This document shows positions 50,600-58,532 of a DNA stretch of 58,556 nt, one piece after another. Origin of the DNA: Sporosarcina sp. D27 (GTDB taxonomy: Bacteria; Bacillota; Bacilli; Bacillales_A; Planococcaceae). The notes under the pieces are model-generated. The model was not told the DNA's origin, searched no databases, and worked only from the letters and a program-made list of their open reading frames with translations. Position 1 is the first letter of the stretch. Each line of letters starts with the position of its first letter. Made by a program: the position numbers and the translations under genes. The stretch spans positions 1 to 58,556 of the forward strand of contig NZ_AZUC01000052.1 in assembly GCF_000586555.1 (NCBI RefSeq), in the 5' to 3' direction.

Positions 50600-51055
50600 A
50601 TGAGAATTGAAGCGGGTACAATTGAAGAGTACGTTCAGCAGCTACCAGAAGACCGACAGCAAGCAATTGAAAAGCTGCGATTGACGATAAAAGAAAATCT
50701 GCCGAGTGGATTTGAAGAAACGCTCTCCTATGGAATGATTGGATATGTAATCCCGCATAGTATTTATCCGGATGGGTACCACTGCAAACCGGAAGAACCG
50801 CTGCCATTTCTAAGCATTGGCTCTCAAAAAAATTTCATTGGTCTCTATCATATGGGAATATACGCATTTCCTGAAGTGCATGATTGGTTCGTTGCCGAAT
50901 ATCCAAAACACGTGAAAACAAAACTGGATATGGGAAAAAGCTGTATTCGATTAAAAAAGATGGAAAACATCCCTTATGAGTTGATAGCTGAGTTATGTAG
51001 AAAAATTACAGTTGAAGATTATATTGCTCATTATGAAAAAGCGTGGAAGAAATAA
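50600..51055 (+). CDS. DUF1801 protein (YdhG-like)
   Basis: A 151-residue protein of the DUF1801/YdhG family: EEYVQQLPEDRQQAIEKLRLTI, then LSYGMIGYVIPH, FLSIGSQKNFIGLYHMGIY and KSCIRLKKMENIPYELIAELC. The fold is known but not the role. ATG 50600 follows GAGGA; ATG 50588 lies before the ribosome binding site. Terminator downstream. Confidence 0.8.
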   Translation: MRIEAGTIEEYVQQLPEDRQQAIEKLRLTIKENLPSGFEETLSYGMIGYVIPHSIYPDGYHCKPEEPLPFLSIGSQKNFIGLYHMGIYAFPEVHDWFVAEYPKHVKTKLDMGKSCIRLKKMENIPYELIAELCRKITVEDYIAHYEKAWKK

Positions 51056-51063
51056 TGGGAAAG

Positions 51064-51098
51064 GCACTGAACTTGTCGTAGGGTTCAGTGCTTTTTTT
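51064..51098 (+). terminator. terminator of the DUF1801 gene
   Basis: Stem GCACTGAAC (51064-51072) / GTTCAGTGC (51083-51091) followed by T7. Confidence 0.9.
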
Positions 51099-51199
51099 AT
51101 GTGCGTAAAGAGAGTTTCGAAAAATTGATGTTCAACATGAACTATTTCAGTGCAGCAGAGTCTAATGAATAACAAGAGCAGGATCGAGGTGGTAAAGGC

Positions 51200-51718
51200 A
51201 TGGATGAGATGGAACTTAGTCGAAAAGCGAATGCTGGTGATGAAGCCGCATTTTTAGCATTGTTGCAAACGTATAAAGAAGATTTGCTAAGAACAGCCCT
51301 CGCATTTTTAAAAAACGACCAGGATGCATTGGAAGCACTTCAAGAAGTGACGGTGCGAGCCTACAATAAAATCCACACTGTGAAAGAGCCTGAGTATGCG
51401 AAGACGTGGCTCATTCGAATCATGATAAATTATTGCCAGGATCAGTTGAAACGTCAAAAACGGATTCATCATTGGAAAACTGTGGTTGACCATCAGGGGA
51501 CGGAAGACGTCTCACAGCTGGAACTAAAAGAAGCCCTTGCTTCACTACCAGAAAAAGAACAGCAACTTATCTACCTCAAATACTTTCAGGATGTAAAGAT
51601 TAAAGACATTGCAAAACTCGAGAATATTCCGGAAGGCACGGTAAAGTCCAGATTGCACAAAACCTTGCGGACACTTCGAGTCTATTTTGAAGACGAAGGA
51701 GGACGGGAGCATGTATGA
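51200..51718 (+). CDS. ECF-type RNA polymerase sigma factor (pair 3)
   Basis: A 172-residue ECF sigma factor: region 2 LLQTYKEDLLRTALAFLKNDQDALEALQEVTVRAYNKI..YAKTWLIRIMINYCQDQL and region 4 LASLPEKEQQLIYLKYFQDVKIKDIAKLENIPEGTVKSRLHKTL. A TGAACT..GTCTAA arrangement at about 51137-51165 may be an autoregulated promoter, but its spacing is off. RBS GAGGTGG. Overlaps the anti-sigma gene by 8 nt. Confidence 0.86.
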   Translation: MDEMELSRKANAGDEAAFLALLQTYKEDLLRTALAFLKNDQDALEALQEVTVRAYNKIHTVKEPEYAKTWLIRIMINYCQDQLKRQKRIHHWKTVVDHQGTEDVSQLELKEALASLPEKEQQLIYLKYFQDVKIKDIAKLENIPEGTVKSRLHKTLRTLRVYFEDEGGREHV

Positions 51719-53024
51719 ACGAGAAGAGGAGAAACTGCGTCAATTGAAAAGCCAGCTGGAACAGCAGTCTCTGCCCTTAGATGAAGCCGATCAAATGATA
51801 CGTGCAGGGATTGCAAAAGCTAAAGCTGATCGAAGCAAAAAGAACCGACGTAGAAAGCGAATCATGTGGTCAGCTGCTTTGTCAGCGATACTGGTACTGA
51901 CTTTCGTAACTTCAATTCGAGTGTCAACAGCGTTTGCTAACACAGTCGCGTCTATTCCGGGAATGGAACCTTTTGTTGCCATGATTCAGCAGGACAAAGG
52001 ACTGCAGGCGATTTTTAAAGAGGATTACTATCAGAAAATAGGAGCCTCACAAACTGTTAGGGATTTCACGATGACAATTGACGGTGTTATTTTGGATGAA
52101 ACCGGCATGAATGTCTACTATACGATTGAATCGACAAAAAAAATGAAAACAGCGAGTGTCAATACGATTGAAATCTCCAATTCAAGACCTATGCCAGAGG
52201 CGGGGATTTCGTATGGTGGTATGAGTGCGAATGATGTATTTACCTACCAGGAAGTTATGGAAATCACATTCTCTAAACGAAATGTATTTGCTGATCTGAA
52301 TTTTACAGTTGAAGCGGAAATGGATATAGATAGCAGTGAGGTCGTGTTTTCAATTCCGTTTGAAGTACCTGAACAAACGAAACCAAGTAAGCCCTATGTA
52401 TTGAACAAAGTAATGGAAATGGACGGACAGCACTTCATCATCGATGAAGTAGTGATTTCTCTCTTACGAGTAGGGGTGCAAATTACATTTAATCCAAACA
52501 ATACGAAAAAAATCTTGTCATTTGAAGATATGCGACTGGTAGATGAAAAAGGAGAAGTATGGAGTGAAATTGCCAACGGAGTCTCGGCTTTTGGCAATGA
52601 AAGAGGAAAGACGACGCACACATTCTTTCTGCAGAGCAACTACTTCTCAAAACCTAAAAAACTCTACCTGCAAATCAATAAAGCACAAGCAGTCAAACAG
52701 GAACAAGCATTTCTGGAAGTGAATACGGATACAAAAGAGTTGCTTTCGTATCCTGATGGTCCTCAATTACAACTAGTAGATGCGAGCCGAAATGGAATCG
52801 ATCTGTTGCTTACAGTAAAAGATTTTCACCATGATCCATTTACTACTGCTATTGATGCTAAAGGAAAAGAAATTACAATTTCTTCATTCAGCCTATATGG
52901 GGAAGGAGACGCGACTCACTGGGGTCCTGCGTTCGAAACGACATCCTACACAAATCCAATTCGTCTTGAATTGCATGCATATCCGACTTACATCGAAGGA
53001 GATGTGAAAGTCGAGGTGAAGTAA
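51711..53024 (+). CDS. DUF4179 anti-sigma-like membrane protein (pair 3)
   Basis: A 437-residue protein built like the pair-1 partner: charged cytoplasmic N-terminus of about 47 residues ending KKNRRRKRI, one membrane helix (MWSAALSAILVLTFVTSI), and a large outer DUF4179/DUF5643-like region. It should hold the sigma factor encoded upstream, with the outer domain as stress sensor. ATG 51711 follows GGAGG and overlaps the sigma stop. It is a paralogue of the protein at 39699 in layout, with low sequence similarity by eye. Confidence 0.82.
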   Translation: MYEREEEKLRQLKSQLEQQSLPLDEADQMIRAGIAKAKADRSKKNRRRKRIMWSAALSAILVLTFVTSIRVSTAFANTVASIPGMEPFVAMIQQDKGLQAIFKEDYYQKIGASQTVRDFTMTIDGVILDETGMNVYYTIESTKKMKTASVNTIEISNSRPMPEAGISYGGMSANDVFTYQEVMEITFSKRNVFADLNFTVEAEMDIDSSEVVFSIPFEVPEQTKPSKPYVLNKVMEMDGQHFIIDEVVISLLRVGVQITFNPNNTKKILSFEDMRLVDEKGEVWSEIANGVSAFGNERGKTTHTFFLQSNYFSKPKKLYLQINKAQAVKQEQAFLEVNTDTKELLSYPDGPQLQLVDASRNGIDLLLTVKDFHHDPFTTAIDAKGKEITISSFSLYGEGDATHWGPAFETTSYTNPIRLELHAYPTYIEGDVKVEVK

Positions 53025-53031
53025 AGTGAAC

Positions 53032-53055
53032 GCAAAAGCAAAAGCAAAAGCAAAA
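53032..53055. repeat. hexanucleotide tandem repeat (GCAAAA)x4
   Basis: Four exact copies of GCAAAA at 53032, 53038, 53044 and 53050, directly before and running into the terminator stem. This may vary in copy number between strains. Confidence 0.9.
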
Positions 53056-53090
53056 GCCGCATTTCTCTTTGAAGAGATCTGCGGCTTTTA
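53052..53090. terminator. terminator of sigma/anti-sigma pair 3
   Basis: Stem AAAAGCCGCA (53052-53061) / TGCGGCTTTT (53080-53089) with an inner TCTCT/AGAGA hairpin. It can also serve the convergent small gene. Confidence 0.9.
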
Positions 53091-53093
53091 GAG

Positions 53094-53309
53094 TTACTTC
53101 TTCTTATTCGATTGCTGATTCTTGTCGTGATTGGTCTTATTGTTCTTGTTTTTCACTTTCGCATCAAATTCAGGAGCAAATTCCGTATCCGCGTTATCTA
53201 GTGGATTATTGCTGTTGCTGCTACTCGCATCACGGTCTTTGTTTTGATACGTATCAAGCGGATTATGCGTCCGCTCGTTCATCGTTTTTGGGTTGTTTTT
53301 GTTTCCCAT
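53094..53309 (-). CDS. small Asn/Lys-rich hydrophilic protein, function unknown
   Basis: A 71-residue protein rich in Asn, Lys and Asp, with no hydrophobic core and a poly-basic end. It looks disordered and is of the size and composition of small spore or stress proteins, but no named family is recognised. NPLDTYQNKD and NPLDNADTEF give a loose internal repeat (NPLD-x5). AGGAGGTGA before ATG 53309 is a very strong translation signal, so the gene is real. Confidence 0.65.
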   Translation of the reverse strand: MGNKNNPKTMNERTHNPLDTYQNKDRDASSSNSNNPLDNADTEFAPEFDAKVKNKNNKTNHDKNQQSNKKK

Positions 53310-53419
53310 GCAGGCTCACCTCCTATAGGTAAGATGCCTGGGAAAAAGGGAATTCATACATCGTTGAGAAATAAAGGAGAGGTGTGGCGGGCTTATCCAA
53401 GCTGTGATAGGGGAGTCAG

Positions 53420-53866
53420 CTATGCCCGCTTCTTTAAGTTAAATAATTCACGGTCGTGTTCCAGGACTTTGGCTTCAAAATAATGTATGTCCTCTTTTTT
53501 GACGACTTCATCAAATTTAGCTAGCGTCTCTTGACGAAATTCCGTTAACTGTCCAGTATGTTCGAATATAGCATCTTGTCGATTTTCAATACGATCTAAT
53601 TGCCCTTGCATACCACCGATTTGCCCTTGCATGCCATCCATTTGCCCTTGCATGCCATCCATTTGCCCTTGCATACCACCGATTTGCCCTTGCATGCCAT
53701 CCATTTGACCTTGTATACCGTCCAATTGACTTTGCATCTTATCAAAGCGTTCATCAATCGCGACAAACTTCTGATCGATTTTGTCAAAGCGTTTTTCCAT
53801 TTTATGTTGCTCTGTTTTCACTTCTTGTAATTCAGAAAGAATCTGCTGCAGCAATACCTCACTCAT
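53420..53866 (-). CDS. coiled-coil protein with MQGQMDG heptad repeats
   Basis: A 148-residue protein predicted to be one long coiled coil. Residues about 8-47 are conventional heptads (LQEVKTEQHKMEKRFDKIDQKF). Residues about 48-96 repeat MQGQMDG or MQGQIGG seven or eight times, encoded by 21-bp DNA repeats. The C-terminus is LDRIENRQDAIFEHTGQLTEF..ELFNLKKRA. It resembles small DUF-type coiled-coil proteins of Bacillales that resemble phage or toxin-associated XhlA-like coils; function unknown. RBS GGAGGTG. The repeat number may vary. Confidence 0.75.
   Translation of the reverse strand: MSEVLLQQILSELQEVKTEQHKMEKRFDKIDQKFVAIDERFDKMQSQLDGIQGQMDGMQGQIGGMQGQMDGMQGQMDGMQGQIGGMQGQLDRIENRQDAIFEHTGQLTEFRQETLAKFDEVVKKEDIHYFEAKVLEHDRELFNLKKRA
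53600..53746. repeat. seven 21-bp in-frame tandem repeats
   Basis: Units starting TTGCCCTTGCATGCCATCCA or close variants at 53600, 53621, 53642, 53663, 53684, 53705 and 53726. Each codes one heptad of the coiled-coil protein. Units alternate between two types (D and G versions). Confidence 0.9.
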
Positions 53867-54041
53867 TGTTTCACCTCCTCTATCAGTAATTAGAGTATAG
53901 CATGTGTTGAAGAAAAGTTGGCTGGAAAAAGTAAGCTAAATTTGTTTGGATATTTTTCAGAGTGGTTATTTAATGACATGATATAATATAAGTAAGTGAA
54001 AAATTAGTTAATGAAAATAGAGAAAAATAGGAGGAATTATA

Positions 54042-54419
54042 ATGGGGTTTTTAGATTCGTTTTTAGGCAATGCATCAACAGTGGACACAGCTGATGTTGA
54101 AAAAGACTTAGCACCTATTTTAGTTGCAGAAGAGACTGTGGAAGCAGCGTTCAAGTTATTTCGGGACATGATGGTATTTACGGAAAAGCGTTTGATATTG
54201 GTTGATAAACAAGGCATGACTGGGAAGAAGACAGAGTATCATTCCATTCCTTATAAAAGCATATCCCATTTCAGTATCGAAACCGCTGGAACGTTTGATA
54301 TGGATGCCGAACTAAAAATTTGGATATCGAGTGCGACAGAACCACTTGTAAACAAGCAATTTAAAAAAGATGCCAGCATTTACGACATTCAAAAGATATT
54401 AGCGGCTGTCTGTTTGTGA
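54042..54419 (+). CDS. bacterial PH-domain protein
   Basis: A 125-residue protein of the bPH1 (DUF1696/YvbH-like) family: FKLFRDMMVFTEKRLILVDKQGMTGKKTEYHSIPYKSISHFSIETAG is the diagnostic core. The domain has a pleckstrin-homology fold and forms rings in known structures; its cellular role is open. RBS AGGAGGAATTATAATG. A TATAAT box at 53982-53987 may be its promoter. Confidence 0.88.
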   Translation: MGFLDSFLGNASTVDTADVEKDLAPILVAEETVEAAFKLFRDMMVFTEKRLILVDKQGMTGKKTEYHSIPYKSISHFSIETAGTFDMDAELKIWISSATEPLVNKQFKKDASIYDIQKILAAVCL

Positions 54420-54514
54420 AGGGGCGTGTTAAGAAAATGGTATCTTGAAGACTGGAGAACCAACTAGGGAAATAATCGTCCGAAGTAATAAGACGGTGAA
54501 TGTGAGGGAACGAA

Positions 54515-55153
54515 ATGGATGAGGTTTTACTGATACATGGATTCAATAAGACTGCCAAAGACATGAAGGTACTAGCTAATCATTTAGAGAAGATAGGATT
54601 TCATTGTCATTCCATTACATTGCCGTTGACTCGCCACGAGTTCGATTATTCGGTCCATTTTGTACTGGACAAATTAAAGGATATTGAGAAAAGTCGTCCC
54701 GACAGAATCCACCTTGTAGGTCATAGTACAGGTGGGTTGCTCATTCGTAAGGTTCTCAGTCATTCTGATACTCCTGAACGAATCGGGCGCTGTGTACAAA
54801 TTGCGACTCCAAACCAAGGAAGTCAACTTGCAGCACTTGCAGGGGCTTTAAAAGGATATAACTCTTTCTTTCGTACAGTAAAATCACTACATGCTTCCTA
54901 TATTCGACAGCTAGATCTTAGGAATGTAGTTGGAGCGGAAGTTGGTGCAATTGCCGGTACAAACAGTAATTTATGGTTAGGACAACTGATTAAAGGACAA
55001 AATGACGGCCGCGTAGAAGTTTCCTCTGTACATTACGCTGACCTTACAGACTTTGCAACACTTCCTTATGGGCATAAGGACATTCACTATCAACGAGAAA
55101 CAGCTGTATTAACGGCACAATTTTTACAATCAGGTCGCTTTTTTGCTGGATGA
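54515..55153 (+). CDS. alpha/beta hydrolase, small lipase-like
   Basis: A 212-residue cytoplasmic hydrolase. It shows the oxyanion motif VLLIHGFNKTAKDM, nucleophile elbow HLVGHSTGG (Ser near 72), the lipase-type VQIATPNQGS and a late His in LPYGHKDIHYQ. It resembles small EstA/lipase-2 type enzymes; substrate unknown. It has no signal peptide. RBS GAGGGAACG. It is followed at 16 nt by the GNAT pair. Confidence 0.8.
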   Translation: MDEVLLIHGFNKTAKDMKVLANHLEKIGFHCHSITLPLTRHEFDYSVHFVLDKLKDIEKSRPDRIHLVGHSTGGLLIRKVLSHSDTPERIGRCVQIATPNQGSQLAALAGALKGYNSFFRTVKSLHASYIRQLDLRNVVGAEVGAIAGTNSNLWLGQLIKGQNDGRVEVSSVHYADLTDFATLPYGHKDIHYQRETAVLTAQFLQSGRFFAG

Positions 55154-55169
55154 GAAGGAGATTTAAGAT

Positions 55170-55727
55170 ATGTGTAAGAAATCAAACGAACTCACAGTAA
55201 TTGCAGAAACTACACGAATCCGTTTGGTAAGTCTTGAGGAATGTCATGTAGAATCATTGAAACAGATTTGGGGTGATGAATCTGTCATGAATCTGTGCGG
55301 AGGCGCTACAGATTTTTCGAAGTTCCACAAAATTATCCGTGCTTATAGTGACCAACAGATGAATTACGGATTATCTGTATATGGCGTAATTGATAAGAAA
55401 GTCGAGGAGTTAGTAGGGGTTTCTGGATTTAACTGGTACGGGGACACTGCGGAAACTGAGCTCATCTACCACTACCGAAAGAAATCATGGGGACTTGGAT
55501 TTGCATTCGAAGCCGCCCTACTTTGTTTAGATGTTGCGAAAAACCATTCTTCGCTTGTACGAATTACCTCATCTGCGGATTCCCGTAACGCTGCATCTAT
55601 TCGCATTTTAGAAAAGCTTGGATTTCGTTTTAAAGGTGTGCAATGGTTTGAGGATACACAGCAAGAAGAGCCAACATTTGAATTGTTGATCACCGACATT
55701 AAAACAAAGGAAATGGAGGAGGTGTAA
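55170..55727 (+). CDS. GNAT acetyltransferase (RimJ/RimL-like)
   Basis: A 185-residue GNAT_3 type protein: TTRIRLVSLEECHVESLKQIW at the start, YRKKSWGLGFAFEAALLCLDVA as the acetyl-CoA loop (K-x-x-W-G-x-G) and SRNAASIRILEKLGFRFKG as the adenine-side motif. Substrate unknown. AGAAGGAG precedes ATG 55170. Its stop overlaps the next start (TAATG). Confidence 0.83.
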   Translation: MCKKSNELTVIAETTRIRLVSLEECHVESLKQIWGDESVMNLCGGATDFSKFHKIIRAYSDQQMNYGLSVYGVIDKKVEELVGVSGFNWYGDTAETELIYHYRKKSWGLGFAFEAALLCLDVAKNHSSLVRITSSADSRNAASIRILEKLGFRFKGVQWFEDTQQEEPTFELLITDIKTKEMEEV

Positions 55728-56227
55728 TGCGACTTGTAAGACCGTCTCTTGAGTGGAAAGAGGAACACGAAGCATATATGAAGGAATGGGATGAGGAACG
55801 GATGACTCCGAGTAGTTTTCATTTAAAAGAAGGCATCCCTTATGAAGACTATTTAAAAGAATTAGCAAAGCGAGAAGCTGGTCATGATAAATGGCTGCCA
55901 TGCACAAACTACTTTCTCGTAGACGATACCGAACGTGTCGTCGGAATGATTGATATCCGTCATGACTTAAACGAGTATTTGCACCAAGTAGGTGGACACA
56001 TCGGCTATGGCATTCGTCCATCAGAGCGACGTACAGGGTATGCAACATGGATGCTAGCGGAAGCATTGAAAGTGACGGATACGTTGGGGATAAATTCCGT
56101 GCTCATTACATGCAACGAAGAGAATATTGGATCTGCAAAAACGATTCAAAATAATGGCGGAGTAGAAGATGAAAGCTTTACCGAGGACGATGGTACCGTC
56201 GTAAGACGATTTTGGATTCATCGATAG
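55727..56227 (+). CDS. GNAT acetyltransferase
   Basis: A 166-residue GNAT protein, translationally coupled to the one before it. Motifs: NYFLVDDTERVVGMIDIRHDLNEYLHQVGGHIGYGIRPSERRTGYATWML (R-R-x-G-Y-A acetyl-CoA loop) and CNEENIGSAKTIQNNGGV. This matches a family of predicted acetyltransferases widespread in Firmicutes. Substrate unknown. Confidence 0.83.
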   Translation: MRLVRPSLEWKEEHEAYMKEWDEERMTPSSFHLKEGIPYEDYLKELAKREAGHDKWLPCTNYFLVDDTERVVGMIDIRHDLNEYLHQVGGHIGYGIRPSERRTGYATWMLAEALKVTDTLGINSVLITCNEENIGSAKTIQNNGGVEDESFTEDDGTVVRRFWIHR

Positions 56228-56271
56228 ACTACTTCAAATAACACTTGTTAATCACTGGAGGCATATTGTAC

Positions 56272-56793
56272 ATGTACGATCCGACGATATTTGATAACTT
56301 GAAAGTTGCTCTAGAAAATCACTTATATGACCTGGATACAATAGAAGAACAAATCGAAATAAGAAATCGCCGGGACGTGATGGACTTTGCTGTATTTTCT
56401 CGCGATTTTGCTTTGCGGTTCGTCCTTCGCAACCACCCTGAAATCGAAGCAGAAGTCATATTACGCGCGGGTGTACGTGATCTAGCGGGTGAAATCTTGG
56501 AAGACCCCAACGCGAATCCCGCTTGCTCGTTGTCTCTTTGTTTTCAAAAAAGTGTTGTCAATCCTGACGCAGAGTGTGCAGGGATTGAACAAATAATGGC
56601 GTCGATTTGGGAGCAAGATGTTGAACTCACGCAAACGATTCGTTACGTGTATGGTAAAGAAAATCCCAAGTTGACGAACTCCATTGAAGCTGCATTTAAA
56701 CCAAGGCTTACAGAGGACCATATGACTGAACTCTCGCTCTTTTTAGAGCATGTTTTGGATACGTTGCATGTGTTGAGTCGTATGCAACACTGA
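56272..56793 (+). CDS. conserved protein of unknown function
   Basis: A 173-residue soluble, helix-rich protein with acidic character and three cysteines. No family recognised. GGAGG (56257-56261) precedes ATG 56272; a TTG at 56245 in frame has no site. It ends 15 nt before the response-regulator gene, so it may be co-transcribed with the two-component system. Confidence 0.6.
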   Translation: MYDPTIFDNLKVALENHLYDLDTIEEQIEIRNRRDVMDFAVFSRDFALRFVLRNHPEIEAEVILRAGVRDLAGEILEDPNANPACSLSLCFQKSVVNPDAECAGIEQIMASIWEQDVELTQTIRYVYGKENPKLTNSIEAAFKPRLTEDHMTELSLFLEHVLDTLHVLSRMQH

Positions 56794-56808
56794 GGAGGGG
56801 ATGAAGAC

Positions 56809-57510
56809 ATGGACCAAACTATTTTTATCGTAGAAGACGATGGAGCAATCTTTTCTTCCTTGAAAGAGCATTTGGAACAGTGGTCATTTCACGTAGTTGG
56901 GCCAGAAAACTTTCAAGACATCATGACTCCATTCATAAAAGAAAATCCGCAACTCGTCATTATGGACATTCAACTCCCCGCGTATGATGGCTTCCACTGG
57001 TGTCGGGAAATCAGGGCAGTGTCCAATGTACCCATCATCTTTCTTTCTTCAAGAGATCATCCGATGGACATAGTCATGGCGATGAATATGGGTGGAGATG
57101 ATTACATACAAAAACCGTTTCACACGGATGTCTTACTTGCTAAAATACAGGCGACGTTACGACGAGCCTACTCGTATACAGAGACTGATGAAACTAGCGA
57201 TGAATTGAATTGGAATGGGATGACCATCGATTTAAAACGGTGTGTAATCAAAGGGAATCACCAAGAAATCGAGCTCACAAAAAATGAGTTTTTCATCCTC
57301 TCTATTCTCGTTGAGTCAAACGATAAAATTGTCTCTCGGGATGAACTGATCCGAAAGTTATGGGACGATGAACGCTTTGTCAACGACAATACGCTGACTG
57401 TTAACGTGACGCGTTTACGCCAAAAGTTAAGTGATTTAGGATTGGAAGAAGCGATTGTGACCAAAAAAGGGATGGGCTATATGGCGGTTACTCTACAGGG
57501 GAAATCCTGA
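56809..57510 (+). CDS. BceR-like OmpR-family response regulator
   Basis: A 233-residue response regulator. The receiver has acidic residues VEDD (8-11), phospho-acceptor D53 in IMDIQLP, and Lys in YIQKPF. The OmpR winged helix is at the C-terminus (LTKNEFFILSILVESNDKIVSRDELIRKLWDDE, DNTLTVNVTRLRQKL). The IQLPxYDGF-HW and short sensor partner are typical of the BceR group that controls antimicrobial-peptide ABC transporters. It overlaps the kinase gene by one base. Confidence 0.87.
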   Translation: MDQTIFIVEDDGAIFSSLKEHLEQWSFHVVGPENFQDIMTPFIKENPQLVIMDIQLPAYDGFHWCREIRAVSNVPIIFLSSRDHPMDIVMAMNMGGDDYIQKPFHTDVLLAKIQATLRRAYSYTETDETSDELNWNGMTIDLKRCVIKGNHQEIELTKNEFFILSILVESNDKIVSRDELIRKLWDDERFVNDNTLTVNVTRLRQKLSDLGLEEAIVTKKGMGYMAVTLQGKS

Positions 57511-58532
57511 TGATACTCGCCTATATTGCGGATCGGAAAAGTTGGATTGCCTTATTTTTAGGATCACTCCTAGTAACGGATCTGTTGTTAGTTTTGGATA
57601 AAGGCCTGTCTATCAGTAGTGTCTCCATCGCGTATTTGAATTTCTTGTTGGTCACAATTTTTGTTCTGTTTTTCATATGGCGGTATCGCAAGGAGACTGC
57701 CTATCTACAAGCGCTCAATCGACTTGTTCATGAACTACAGGATGATTGGCAAGAGGGACTTCCGACGTCTGTCTTTCATCAAGACAAGATTTTGACTGAA
57801 ATGCTCCAGCAAATCGATGGGGCTTATCGGAATCGGATGTCTCGTTTGAGAGAGTTTGTGTATGCAGAGCAAAATGATACAGCAGCATGGGTCCATGAGG
57901 TGAAAGCTCCACTTACTGCGATGAAGTTGATAATTGATGCAAATCGTCAAAAGCCAGTGTTTCGGAAAATCGATGCAGAATGGTTGCGTGTCCATTTACT
58001 GATTGATCAGCAACTGTATATTTCACGACTCCCTTCATTAGAAGCTGATTATGTAGTAGAAGAAACCGATATCATCCGATTGGCTGCAGAAGAAGTGCGT
58101 CAACTGATGCCGTGGTGTTTGGAGAAAAATATTGCTGTCGAAATCGAAGGAGAACAGGTGGAAGTTGTGACCGACCAAAAATGGGGACGTTTCATTCTCC
58201 GACAGCTGTTGACGAATGCGGTGAAATATAGTCCGGCTGGCGGAACGGTGACCATTCAAGCGAAATCAGATGAAACAGGACATGTTTCGCTAACTGTAGC
58301 AGATGAAGGGCCAGGAATTCCAGCGCACGAAATGCCGCGCATATTCGATCGAGGTTTTACAGGGAATGCCGGTCGAATCCAACACGCTGCAACGGGGCTG
58401 GGTCTCTATTTAGCCAAACAGGCGGCAGGAAAAATAGGAGTGCGATTGTTTGGGCGGTCAGATGGTTCTACGGGTACACAGATGGTGATGACGTTCTCTA
58501 CAGAAAATGAGTTTGACGCTACCCGAAAGTAG
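57510..58532 (+). CDS. BceS-like intramembrane-sensing histidine kinase
   Basis: A 340-residue histidine kinase. Two membrane helices (about 10-28 and 37-57) with almost no outer loop mark it as an intramembrane sensor. The HisKA motif is AWVHEVKAPLTAMKL with H129; HATPase boxes are LLTNAVKYSP (N box), DEGPGIP and GFTG..ATGLGLYLAK. BceS-type kinases depend on a BceAB-type transporter to detect peptides such as bacitracin. That transporter would lie just past 58556 if present. Start ATG 57510 overlaps the regulator's TGA. Confidence 0.87.
   Translation: MILAYIADRKSWIALFLGSLLVTDLLLVLDKGLSISSVSIAYLNFLLVTIFVLFFIWRYRKETAYLQALNRLVHELQDDWQEGLPTSVFHQDKILTEMLQQIDGAYRNRMSRLREFVYAEQNDTAAWVHEVKAPLTAMKLIIDANRQKPVFRKIDAEWLRVHLLIDQQLYISRLPSLEADYVVEETDIIRLAAEEVRQLMPWCLEKNIAVEIEGEQVEVVTDQKWGRFILRQLLTNAVKYSPAGGTVTIQAKSDETGHVSLTVADEGPGIPAHEMPRIFDRGFTGNAGRIQHAATGLGLYLAKQAAGKIGVRLFGRSDGSTGTQMVMTFSTENEFDATRK

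Noticed and set aside
53600..53746. Regular 21-bp repeats as a possible CRISPR array
   Set aside because: There are no unique spacers; the units are contiguous and code in-frame heptads of a coiled coil.
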